This document shows positions 5,983-12,357 of a DNA stretch of 12,357 nucleotides, in pieces. The position numbers and the translations under genes are program-made. The stretch is from an uncultured Bacilli bacterium. GTDB lineage: Bacteria; Bacillota_I; Bacilli_A; RF39; UBA660. A model generated the notes under the pieces. The model did no database searches. It saw only the letters and a list, made by a program, of their open reading frames with translations, and had not been told where the DNA came from. The stretch is from assembly GCA_947628765.1 (NCBI GenBank), contig CANRBD010000028.1, forward strand, positions 1 through 12,357. The letters run 5' to 3'. Within the stretch, counting starts at the first letter, position 1, and each line of letters starts with the position of its first letter.

Positions 5983-6028
5983 AAAAATCGACATAAGAAA
6001 AGAGTATAAGAAAGATGTCGATTTTTTT
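5983..6028 (+). terminator. Intrinsic terminator after dnaN
   Basis: A perfect 12-bp stem (5983-5994, AAAAATCGACAT; 6015-6026, ATGTCGATTTTT) with a 20-nt loop; the T-run continues to 6028. The stem can be lengthened to GATAAAAATCGACAT by bulging two T (pairing to ATC at 6029-6031). It closes the dnaA-dnaN transcript and separates comK from it. Confidence 0.75.
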
Positions 6029-6059
6029 ATCGGCATAATCTATAAGGGGGAAATGAGTT

Positions 6060-6536
6060 ATGGTAGATTATGAAATAACAGGTAATACTTGTGCATTAGT
6101 CGGAATTAATGACAAAGAAACAGAAATAATTGAAAGGGGAAAAAGATTTACGATTCCTAGAAAGGCGAAAGAAGTTTTAAAGCATAGTTGCGAATTTTAT
6201 GGAAGTACACTTGCCGGAAGAATAAAAGGAAGTCAAGTTCAGCTTGGAATGAAATATAAATTACCAATTATTATTGAAAGTTCTAATGAATTAATATTTT
6301 TTCCAACTGTTTCACCTAGATTGGAAGAATGTTCGTGGATTTCTTTAAAAAATATCAAAAATTATGAAGAAACTCAATATGGTGTAAGTATCGAATTTTA
6401 TAATAATCAAAAAATTATGCTTCCCATTTCGTTAGCGTCTTTAGAAGTTCAAATCTTTCGAGCGACTAAATTAATGTTAATTGCTCGTAATCGCCGAAAA
6501 ATGCTGTATACCGAAGAAAAAAATAGGTTAAAATAG
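6060..6536 (+). CDS. comK: ComK-family competence transcription factor, short form
   Basis: This 158-residue protein matches ComK along nearly its whole length. YEITGNTCALV is followed by SCEFYGSTLAGR (ComK SCxFxGSxxAGR), then KLPIIIESSNELIFFPTVSP, CSWISLKNIKNYE (ComK CxWIS) and the block LPISLASLEVQIFRATKL. In B. subtilis ComK (192 aa) is the master activator of DNA-uptake genes and binds AT-rich K-boxes. Here the tail ends soon after this block, so the roughly 30-residue C-terminal extension, involved in MecA/ClpCP-dependent degradation in B. subtilis, is largely missing. The start is supported by AAGGGGGAA at 6044-6052; the nearer ATG at 6053 stops after six codons. It occupies the dnaN-recF slot usually held by yaaA/rlbA and has a terminator on each side. 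Family membership is strong; a competence role here is inferred. Confidence 0.87.
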   Translation: MVDYEITGNTCALVGINDKETEIIERGKRFTIPRKAKEVLKHSCEFYGSTLAGRIKGSQVQLGMKYKLPIIIESSNELIFFPTVSPRLEECSWISLKNIKNYEETQYGVSIEFYNNQKIMLPISLASLEVQIFRATKLMLIARNRRKMLYTEEKNRLK

Positions 6537-6546
6537 CCTATTTTTT
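6518..6546 (+). terminator. Intrinsic terminator of comK, stop codon in the loop
   Basis: A perfect 10-bp stem (AAAAAATAGG 6518-6527 / CCTATTTTTT 6537-6546) with a 9-nt loop. The comK stop TAG (6534-6536) is in the loop, so the last codons form the ascending arm. Its T-run overlaps the -35 of the recF promoter. Confidence 0.75.
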
Positions 6547-6574
6547 GATTTTTACGGTCATTTTATGGTATAAT
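6545..6574 (+). promoter_or_regulatory. Promoter of the recF-gyrB-gyrA operon (extended -10)
   Basis: TATAAT at 6569-6574 is a perfect -10 preceded by TGG (6566-6568), an extended -10. TTGATT at 6545-6550 (four of six matches to TTGACA) lies 18 bp upstream. Transcription should start near 6581, leaving a leader of about 70 nt before recF that contains a small imperfect hairpin (AGTAC 6591-6595 / GTACT 6603-6607) right after the start. Confidence 0.8.
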
Positions 6575-6649
6575 GTAATTGGAGTATATGAGTACTATAA
6601 AGGTACTTATTTTCAATTTTACCCCTAAAAATGCGAAAAGAGGGATTTC

Positions 6650-7762
6650 ATGATACTAAAAAATATAGAAATCAGGAATTTTCGAAATTATGAACATCTC
6701 AAAATTACCCTAAATAAAAATATTAATATTATTTATGGTGATAATGGTGGTGGCAAAACTAATATTTTAGAAAGTATTTATGTTTTAGCTTTAACCAAAT
6801 CCCACCGGGCTTTAACAAATGGAGATTTAATAAAAAGTGGTCAAGAAAAAGCTATAATAAAAGGTACTATATTAGAAAATATGACTTATAATTTAGAAAT
6901 TGAAATTGGTAAAAGTCAAAAACAGGTTAAAATTGATAAAGAAGTAATTGGAAAAATAGGAGATTATGTTAGTAAAATGAATATTATTATCTTTTATGCG
7001 GAAGATTTAGAATTAATTCGTGGTTTTCCAAGTAATCGAAGAAAATATTTAAATTTAGAACTAAGCCAAATTTCCAAGAATTATTATAATACTTTAAATG
7101 ACTATCACAAATTACTCCGTACACGTAATGAGTATCTAAAGAAAATAAGCAATAACGAGAGATATGATGAAGGTTATTTTGATATTTTGACTGAATATTT
7201 AATTGAAAAAAGTGTTTTTATATATCAAATGCGGGAAAAATATATCGAAAAATTAAACAAAATTTGTCCTAAAATATATAAAGATATTACAAAATTAAAA
7301 GGATTTAATATTAAATATCTTCCATCAGTTTCATTAGAAGATAATTCTAAAGATACGATTCGAAAAGAAATGAAAAAAAAGTTTACTGATAATTTTTCCA
7401 AAGAAGTTAAATTTAAAACAACTTTATGTGGTCCACATCGCGATGATTTTGAGTTTTGTTTAAATGAAGATAATTTGAAATCATTTGGTTCTCAGGGACA
7501 GCAAAGAGTTGCTGTTTTAGCTTTAAAATTATCGGAAATTCAAATTTTTAAAGATTATAAGAAAGATAATCCGATTATTTTATTAGATGATGTATTTAGT
7601 GAACTTGATAATGAAAAGAAAAACAATCTACTAAAATATATAGATAATGATATGCAGGTGGTTATTACGACAACGGATTTAAATAATCTTGATGAAAAAT
7701 TAAAAGAAAATGCGAAATTAATTAATATTAAAAAAGGAAAAATTATAGGAGAGGTGAAATAA
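6650..7762 (+). CDS. recF: DNA replication and repair protein RecF
   Basis: This 370-residue SMC-like ATPase of the RecFOR pathway binds gapped DNA and helps load RecA. Walker A is GDNGGGKT at 30-37, slightly different from the common GENGQGKT. A conserved block ELIRGFPSNRRKYLNLELSQ (121-140) follows, then GPHRDDFEF (261-269), the ABC signature SQGQQR at 281-286 and Walker B IILLDDVFSELD at 309-320. Size is normal for the family. The start is supported by AGAGGGA at 6639-6645. It is the first gene of the operon; its stop TAA shares one base with the gyrB ATG (TAATG), so gyrB translation is coupled to it. Confidence 0.97.
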   Translation: MILKNIEIRNFRNYEHLKITLNKNINIIYGDNGGGKTNILESIYVLALTKSHRALTNGDLIKSGQEKAIIKGTILENMTYNLEIEIGKSQKQVKIDKEVIGKIGDYVSKMNIIIFYAEDLELIRGFPSNRRKYLNLELSQISKNYYNTLNDYHKLLRTRNEYLKKISNNERYDEGYFDILTEYLIEKSVFIYQMREKYIEKLNKICPKIYKDITKLKGFNIKYLPSVSLEDNSKDTIRKEMKKKFTDNFSKEVKFKTTLCGPHRDDFEFCLNEDNLKSFGSQGQQRVAVLALKLSEIQIFKDYKKDNPIILLDDVFSELDNEKKNNLLKYIDNDMQVVITTTDLNNLDEKLKENAKLINIKKGKIIGEVK

Positions 7763-9687
7763 TGACAGAAAAAAAAGAACATTATAATGAATCCGATATT
7801 CAAGTCTTAGAAGGACTAGAAGCCGTTCGTAAAAGACCTGGAATGTATATTGGAACTACTGATGTTAAAGGATTGCATCATTTAGTATGGGAAATTGTCG
7901 ATAATGCTATTGATGAGGCTTTGGCTGGTTATTGTGATAATATCGAAATTATTATTAATAAGGATAATTCAATAACGGTTAAGGATAATGGCCGTGGTAT
8001 TCCTGTGGGAATTCATCCAAAAACTGGTTTGTCAACAGTGGAGACAGTTTATACCGTTTTACATGCCGGTGGTAAATTTGGTGGCGGCGGTTATAAAGTC
8101 TCTGGTGGGTTACATGGTGTTGGCGCTTCAGTAGTTAATGCTTTGTCAAAATCAGTAACGGTTACGGTTTATAAAGATGGTAAAATCCATGAAGCCAAAT
8201 TTGCCGATGGCGGAAAAACAGTTCAAAAATTAACTGTTATTGGTGAATGTGAACCAGAAAGAACGGGAACCGTAGTTAATTTTAAACCTGATCCTGATAT
8301 TTTTGATACTGATATTTATGATTATAATACATTAATGGTTAGAACGCGTGAGCTTGCTTTCTTAAACAGAGGATTAAAATTAACTTTAAGAGACGATCGT
8401 GATGATGAAGATACTACCGGCGAAACTTTCCATTACGAAGGTGGTATTAGTGAATATGTTAAGTATTTAAACAAAAGTAAAACTCCAATTCAAGAAGAAA
8501 TTATCCATTTAGAGGGTGAAGAAGAAGATATTATATTTGAAGTAGCTCTTCAATATAATTCTGGATATAACGATAGTATCTATTCTTTTGTTAATAATAT
8601 TAATACTCATGATGGTGGAACACATGAAGAAGGCGTAAAACGTGCTTTAACAAGAATTTTAAATAATTATGCGCGTAAAGCTAATATCTTAAAAGAAAAA
8701 GATGAATCATTAAGTGGTGATGATGTTAAAGAAGGATTAACAATGATTATTTCTTGTAAACATCCTAATCCACAATTTGAAGGACAAACTAAGGGCAGAT
8801 TAGGTAATTCTGAGGTTCGTAAAATAGCTGATAAAGTATTTGCCGATGGATTTGAAAGATATTTAATGGAACATCCTGATGAAGCGAAAATAATAATAGA
8901 GAAAAATATGACTGCCGCACGTGCTAGAGTAGCGGCTAAAAGAGCTCGTGAACTTACTAGAAGAAAAAGCGATTTAGATGTTGTTAATTTTGGTGGTAAG
9001 TTAGTTGACTGTAAAGATAAAGATCCAATTAATAGTGAAATATTTATAGTCGAGGGTGATTCAGCTGGTGGTTCAGCAATAAAAGGAAGAAATTCGATGA
9101 CACAAGCTATTTTACCATTAAGAGGAAAAATATTAAATGTCGAAAAGGCTCGACTTGATAAAGCTTTATCTAATGAAGAAATACGAACGATTATAACAGC
9201 TTTTGGTACAGGAATCGGACAAGAATTTGATTTAAATAAATTAAGATATCACAAAATAATTATTATGACCGATGCCGATGTCGATGGAGCGCATATTCGT
9301 GTGTTACTTTTGACTTTGTTCTATCGTTTCTTTAAACCCATTGTGGAAGCCGGATATGTTTATGCTGCGCAACCACCACTATTTTGTATTAAACATGGTA
9401 AAACGATAAAATATGTTTTAAATGAAGAAGAAAGAGATGCTTATTTAGCCACTCTAAATCCTAATACGAAATATGACATTTTACGTATGAAAGGTCTAGG
9501 TGAAATGGACCCTGAAGAATTAAATGAAACAACAATGGATATAAATACTCGTGTATTAAGGAAAATAACGGTAGATGATGCTATCGCTGCTGATGAAGCT
9601 TTTTCAATGCTTATGGGTGAAGAAGTTGAACCAAGAAGAAAATTTATTGAAGAAAATGCGCCTTATGCGCAAAATTTAGATGTTTAG
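7762..9687 (+). CDS. gyrB: DNA gyrase subunit B
   Basis: This 641-residue ATPase subunit of DNA gyrase powers negative supercoiling together with GyrA. The GHKL ATPase motifs are EIVDNAIDEALAG (44-56, catalytic E44, N48), DNGRGIPV (75-82) and GGLHGVGASVVNALS (115-129). The transducer domain follows. The TOPRIM metal site is EGDSAGGSA (431-439) and DADVDG (504-509). PLRGKILNVEKARLDKAL (452-469) is the GyrB quinolone region, with Arg where E. coli has Lys447, as in many Gram-positives. The C-terminal MKGLGEMDPEELNETTMD is typical. Length matches Gram-positive GyrB without the E. coli insertion. The ribosome site is AGGAGAGGTGA at 7747-7757, inside the recF end. Confidence 0.98.
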   Translation: MTEKKEHYNESDIQVLEGLEAVRKRPGMYIGTTDVKGLHHLVWEIVDNAIDEALAGYCDNIEIIINKDNSITVKDNGRGIPVGIHPKTGLSTVETVYTVLHAGGKFGGGGYKVSGGLHGVGASVVNALSKSVTVTVYKDGKIHEAKFADGGKTVQKLTVIGECEPERTGTVVNFKPDPDIFDTDIYDYNTLMVRTRELAFLNRGLKLTLRDDRDDEDTTGETFHYEGGISEYVKYLNKSKTPIQEEIIHLEGEEEDIIFEVALQYNSGYNDSIYSFVNNINTHDGGTHEEGVKRALTRILNNYARKANILKEKDESLSGDDVKEGLTMIISCKHPNPQFEGQTKGRLGNSEVRKIADKVFADGFERYLMEHPDEAKIIIEKNMTAARARVAAKRARELTRRKSDLDVVNFGGKLVDCKDKDPINSEIFIVEGDSAGGSAIKGRNSMTQAILPLRGKILNVEKARLDKALSNEEIRTIITAFGTGIGQEFDLNKLRYHKIIIMTDADVDGAHIRVLLLTLFYRFFKPIVEAGYVYAAQPPLFCIKHGKTIKYVLNEEERDAYLATLNPNTKYDILRMKGLGEMDPEELNETTMDINTRVLRKITVDDAIAADEAFSMLMGEEVEPRRKFIEENAPYAQNLDV

Positions 9688-9697
9688 GAGGTGCTAT

Positions 9698-12151
9698 ATG
9701 GATGATAAGATAAAAGATAAGTTAGAAGAAAATAACATTGTTGAAGAAATAAAATCCTCATTTATTGATTATTCACTTAGTGTTATCGTTTCACGTGCCC
9801 TTCCTGATTTAAGAGATGGTTTAAAACCAGTACATCGTCGTATTTTATATTCAATGTATGAATCTGGTTATACGCCTGATAAACCCCATAAAAAAAGCGC
9901 CCGTATTGTCGGTGATGTTATGGGTAAATATCACCCTCATGGTGATGCAAGCATTTATGATGCCATGGTTAGAATGGCGCAAGATTTTAATTATCGCCAT
10001 ATGCTTGTAGATGGACATGGTAACTTTGGTAATATCGAAGGATATAGTGCTGCAGCAATGCGTTATACAGAATCAAGATTATCAAAAATATCACTAGAAC
10101 TTTTACGTGATATTAATAGGGATACAGTTGATTTTTCACCAAACTTCGATGAATCAGAAAAAGAACCAACAGTTTTGCCTTCAAGATTTCCTAATATTTT
10201 AGTAAATGGAACGATGGGAATTGCCGTAGGCATGGCCACTAATATTCCCCCACATAATTTAGGTGAAGTAATTGATGGATGCGTAGCTTATATTGATAAT
10301 CCAGAAATCGATGTTTTAGGATTAATGGAATATATAAAAGGTCCTGATTTTCCAACCGGTGCCATCATTTTAGGAAATAGTGGAATAAAAAAAGCTTATG
10401 AAACAGGTAAAGGAACTATTACTATTCGTAGTAGAGCCAAAATTGAAGAAAATAATGGTAAGCAGCAAATTATTATTGATGAAGTACCATATGGAATAAA
10501 TACATCAGAATTAAAAAATAAAGTAGCTGATTTAGTTCATAGTAAAGTAATTGATGGAATTTCTGATTACCATACTGATTTAAAAGATGGTATTAAAATT
10601 ACTATCACGCTTAAAAAAGAAGCTAATGCTCAAGTAGTTCTAAACAATTTATACAAACATACACAATTTCAAACTAATTATGGAATAACTTTATTAATGC
10701 TTGATAATGGAGTTCCTAAAACTTTAGGCTTAAAGGATATTATTTCTAAGTATATTGATTATCAAAAAGAAATTATTATCAGAAGAACAAGATTTGATTT
10801 AGATAAAGCTGAAAAAAGAGTTCATATTTTAGAAGGTTTAAAAATTGCTTTAGATAATATTGATGCCGTTATTAAATTAATTAGAGGCTCAAAAACAGAT
10901 GATGAAGCTAGAGCTGGTTTAATGAATAATTTTTCTCTATCAGAGATCCAAGCTAATGCAATTTTAGAAATGAAATTAAGAAGATTAACTGGTTTAGAAA
11001 GAGATAAAATTGAATCTGAATTAAATGAATTGTTAGAAAAAATTAAAGAATTAAATTCTATTTTAGCTAGTGAAGCTAAAGTTCTCGCAATAATTAAAGA
11101 GGAATTATTAGAAATTAAAGAAAAATATAGCGATGAACGTCGTACTGATATTGATATGACAGCTATCGATTATATTGAAGATGAGTCATTAATTCCCGTT
11201 GAAGATATCGTTGTTACTTTAACAAACAAAGGATATATTAAACGAATGACTAGTGAAACTTATAAAACTCAAAATCGTGGTGGAGTTGGAATTAAGGGTA
11301 TGACAACAAACGAAGATGATTTTGTCGAAAATTTAATTTCAATGACCACGCATGATTATATAATGTTCTTTACTAATAAAGGTAAAACATATCGTGTTAA
11401 GGGTTATGAAATTCCACAGTTTAGTAGACAATCTAAAGGATTACCAATTATTAATTTATTGCCGTTAGATAAAGATGAAGTAGTTAAAGCAATGTTAAAA
11501 GTCAGCAAAGATGAAGAAAACAAATATATTGTATTTTGTACACAAAGAGGATTAGTTAAACGTACACTTTTAACAGAATTTGAAAGTATTAGATCTAATG
11601 GTAAGATTGCTATTACATTAAAAGAAAATGATGAATTAATTTCAGTTAAGAAAACAACTGGACAAAATGAGATTTTAATTGCCTCTTCAAATGGGCGTAT
11701 GATTAGATTTGAAGAAAATGAAATTAGAGTAATGGGAAGAACAGCTTCTGGAGTTAAAGGTATTGATTTAGGAAACGGTATTTGTGTAGGATGTGAAATT
11801 GCCGAACCAGGACAAGAAGTTTTAGTTGTTACTGAAAAAGGTTATGGTAAAAGAACAAAAGTAACAGAATACCGTATGACACATCGTGGTAGCAAGGGTG
11901 TTAAAGCACTTAACATTACTGATAAAAATGGTAACATTGTTGCATTTAAACTAGTTTCAGGTGATGAAGATTTAATGATTATTACTAATAGTGGAATGAT
12001 TATTAGAATGGAAGTAAGACAAGTTTCCACAACAGGAAGAGTAGCTCAAGGCGTTAGATTAATTAATTTAAAAGAAGAACAAAAAGTAGGAAACGTTGCT
12101 TTAATAAACAAAGAAGAAATGGAAGAAGAATCAGAAACTAAAGAAGATTAA
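9698..12151 (+). CDS. gyrA: DNA gyrase subunit A
   Basis: This 817-residue protein cuts and rejoins DNA within gyrase. I chose the ATG at 9698 because AGGAGGTG (9686-9693) stands just before it; an in-frame ATG at 9680 would add MFRRCY, has no ribosome site and overlaps gyrB. The breakage-reunion domain includes LPDLRDGLKPVHRRIL (36-50), the quinolone region with HPHGDASIYD (79-88), and catalytic Tyr123 in AAAMRYTESRL. The coiled-coil gate is about 370-490. The C-terminal DNA-wrapping beta-pinwheel carries a GyrA box at 525-531 as QNRGGVG (usual QRRGGRG/QRRGGKG) and ends in an acidic tail. Presence of this box region argues for GyrA rather than ParC. Odd points are Ala84 where E. coli has Ser83, and valine in the basic position of the GyrA box. 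It is the last gene of the operon, ending in a terminator loop. Confidence 0.98.
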   Translation: MDDKIKDKLEENNIVEEIKSSFIDYSLSVIVSRALPDLRDGLKPVHRRILYSMYESGYTPDKPHKKSARIVGDVMGKYHPHGDASIYDAMVRMAQDFNYRHMLVDGHGNFGNIEGYSAAAMRYTESRLSKISLELLRDINRDTVDFSPNFDESEKEPTVLPSRFPNILVNGTMGIAVGMATNIPPHNLGEVIDGCVAYIDNPEIDVLGLMEYIKGPDFPTGAIILGNSGIKKAYETGKGTITIRSRAKIEENNGKQQIIIDEVPYGINTSELKNKVADLVHSKVIDGISDYHTDLKDGIKITITLKKEANAQVVLNNLYKHTQFQTNYGITLLMLDNGVPKTLGLKDIISKYIDYQKEIIIRRTRFDLDKAEKRVHILEGLKIALDNIDAVIKLIRGSKTDDEARAGLMNNFSLSEIQANAILEMKLRRLTGLERDKIESELNELLEKIKELNSILASEAKVLAIIKEELLEIKEKYSDERRTDIDMTAIDYIEDESLIPVEDIVVTLTNKGYIKRMTSETYKTQNRGGVGIKGMTTNEDDFVENLISMTTHDYIMFFTNKGKTYRVKGYEIPQFSRQSKGLPIINLLPLDKDEVVKAMLKVSKDEENKYIVFCTQRGLVKRTLLTEFESIRSNGKIAITLKENDELISVKKTTGQNEILIASSNGRMIRFEENEIRVMGRTASGVKGIDLGNGICVGCEIAEPGQEVLVVTEKGYGKRTKVTEYRMTHRGSKGVKALNITDKNGNIVAFKLVSGDEDLMIITNSGMIIRMEVRQVSTTGRVAQGVRLINLKEEQKVGNVALINKEEMEEESETKED

Positions 12152-12165
12152 ATTCTTCTTTTTTT
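12140..12165 (+). terminator. Intrinsic terminator after gyrA, stop codon in the loop
   Basis: An 8-bp stem (AAAGAAGA 12140-12147 / TCTTCTTT 12154-12161) with a 6-nt loop, followed by four more T to 12165. The gyrA stop TAA (12149-12151) is in the loop. The stem is AT-rich, so efficiency is uncertain; the following parS palindrome may add structure. Confidence 0.6.
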
Positions 12166-12166
12166 A

Positions 12167-12182
12167 TGTTTCACGTGAAACA
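12167..12182. promoter_or_regulatory. parS: parS site 1 (ParB-binding chromosome partition site)
   Basis: TGTTTCACGTGAAACA is a perfect 16-bp palindrome and an exact match to the conserved bacterial parS sequence recognised by ParB/Spo0J. parS sites cluster near oriC, and this one is about 9 kb from the DnaA boxes. The palindrome continues outward through A/T and T7/A7 runs to a perfect 32 bp (12159-12190). Confidence 0.93.
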
Positions 12183-12204
12183 TAAAAAAAAGTAAAAAGC
12201 AACT

Positions 12205-12249
12205 AAGATATAGACTAACGTTTCACGTGAAACATTAGTCTTATATCTT
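12205..12249. repeat. Long inverted repeat around parS site 2
   Basis: AAGATATAGACTAA (12205-12218) and TTAGTCTTATATCTT (12235-12249) are reverse complements except for one extra T. Including the parS core, this makes a 45-bp near-perfect palindrome. It could form a long hairpin in RNA or a cruciform in DNA. No T-run follows directly on the plus strand, so it is not a typical terminator in that direction. Confidence 0.8.
12219..12234. promoter_or_regulatory. parS: parS site 2 (one mismatch)
   Basis: CGTTTCACGTGAAACA matches parS at 15 of 16 positions, with the core GTTTCACGTGAAAC intact. Its centre is exactly 52 bp from that of site 1, about five helical turns, so both sites face the same side of the helix. 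Confidence 0.88.
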
Positions 12250-12303
12250 ATAAAAACAAAATTTATCAAGTATTAATAACTTTTTTTATTAACCTTTAGG
12301 ATA

Positions 12304-12351
12304 CTTCCCGCACGAAGTGTGGGAAGCAAAAACCACGCATTATATGCGTGG
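12304..12351. repeat. Pair of GC-rich hairpins, possible IS200/IS605-type end or structured RNA
   Basis: Two stem-loops lie close together. CTTCCCGCAC (12304-12313) pairs with GTGTGGGAAG (12317-12326) around GAA, with one mispair that would be a wobble in one strand's RNA. CCACGCAT (12333-12340) pairs perfectly with ATGCGTGG (12344-12351) around TAT. They are much richer in G+C than their surroundings. Similar subterminal hairpins occur at IS200/IS605 ends and in TnpB-associated RNA, and on the minus strand the element body would lie beyond the right edge. No transposase is in the window, so this identity is speculative. Confidence 0.45.
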
Positions 12352-12357
12352 GAGTTA

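Noticed and set aside
5956..6059. ComK boxes (AAAAN5TTTT) upstream of comK
   Set aside because: I found no well-spaced pair; isolated A and T runs are expected by chance in such AT-rich DNA.
7555..7803. Minus-strand open frame spanning the recF-gyrB junction
   Set aside because: Phe/Ser-rich shadow of two overlapping real genes.
9680..9697. Upstream ATG for gyrA adding MFRRCY
   Set aside because: No ribosome site precedes it, it overlaps gyrB, and the next ATG (9698) directly follows AGGAGGTG.
11842..12030. Minus-strand open frame within gyrA
   Set aside because: Antisense to the conserved GyrA C-terminal domain, no start signal.
12273..12292. Hairpin TTAATAA / TTATTAA after the parS sites
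   Set aside because: Pure A/T stem of seven pairs, too weak and too likely by chance to call a terminator.
1..12357. CRISPR arrays, tRNA or rRNA genes, riboswitches
   Set aside because: No regularly spaced direct repeats, tRNA cloverleaf sequences or conserved rRNA stretches were seen.

Overview
This window is a chromosomal replication origin region from an AT-rich, low-GC Gram-positive bacterium of the class Bacilli, probably a lineage close to the Mollicutes (RF39- or Erysipelotrichales-like). The evidence is the rpmH-rnpA-yidC-jag / dnaA-dnaN / recF-gyrB-gyrA layout, DnaA boxes on both sides of dnaA, B. subtilis-type parS palindromes, and a ComK homologue, a family known from Bacilli. Tryptophan is encoded by TGG where checked, and all eleven visible stops are TAA or TAG. 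The code therefore looks standard, but TGA is conspicuously unused.

Layout, left to right. Positions 1-942 hold an accessory divergon. A secreted or membrane-anchored surface protein, cut by the left edge, is transcribed leftward. A small XRE-type repressor is transcribed rightward. They share a 118-bp intergenic region with three copies of a 17-bp palindromic operator, one of which fills the -35/-10 spacer of a good sigma-A promoter. A bidirectional terminator (927-959) separates this from the leftward housekeeping operon rpmH-rnpA-yidC-jag (3031 to 948), which is driven by a full-consensus promoter (TTGACA, 17 bp, TATAAT). Positions 3100-3372 are the upstream half of oriC, with six DnaA boxes and a 14-bp inverted repeat. 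dnaA follows. A second small cluster (two tandem DnaA boxes plus TAA trinucleotides) lies between dnaA and dnaN and is the probable unwinding site.

A strong terminator follows dnaN. The next gene, at the place where yaaA/rlbA (S4 domain) normally sits, encodes a short ComK homologue, the master regulator of competence. It has its own downstream terminator, so it is an isolated monocistron set into the dnaA cluster. The recF-gyrB-gyrA operon starts from an extended -10 promoter whose -35 lies in the comK terminator. After gyrA come a terminator, two parS sites exactly 52 bp apart, each inside a larger inverted repeat, and at the right edge two GC-rich hairpins that could be the end of an IS200/IS605-like element or another structured RNA.

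Functionally the core genes make the replication initiator and its origin, the sliding clamp, gap repair and supercoiling enzymes, the membrane insertase with its RNA-binding partner, the RNase P protein, ribosomal protein L34, and ParB loading sites. The two non-core items are the XRE/surface-protein divergon and comK. Both suggest regulated surface or competence behaviour, and they are the most interesting parts of the window.
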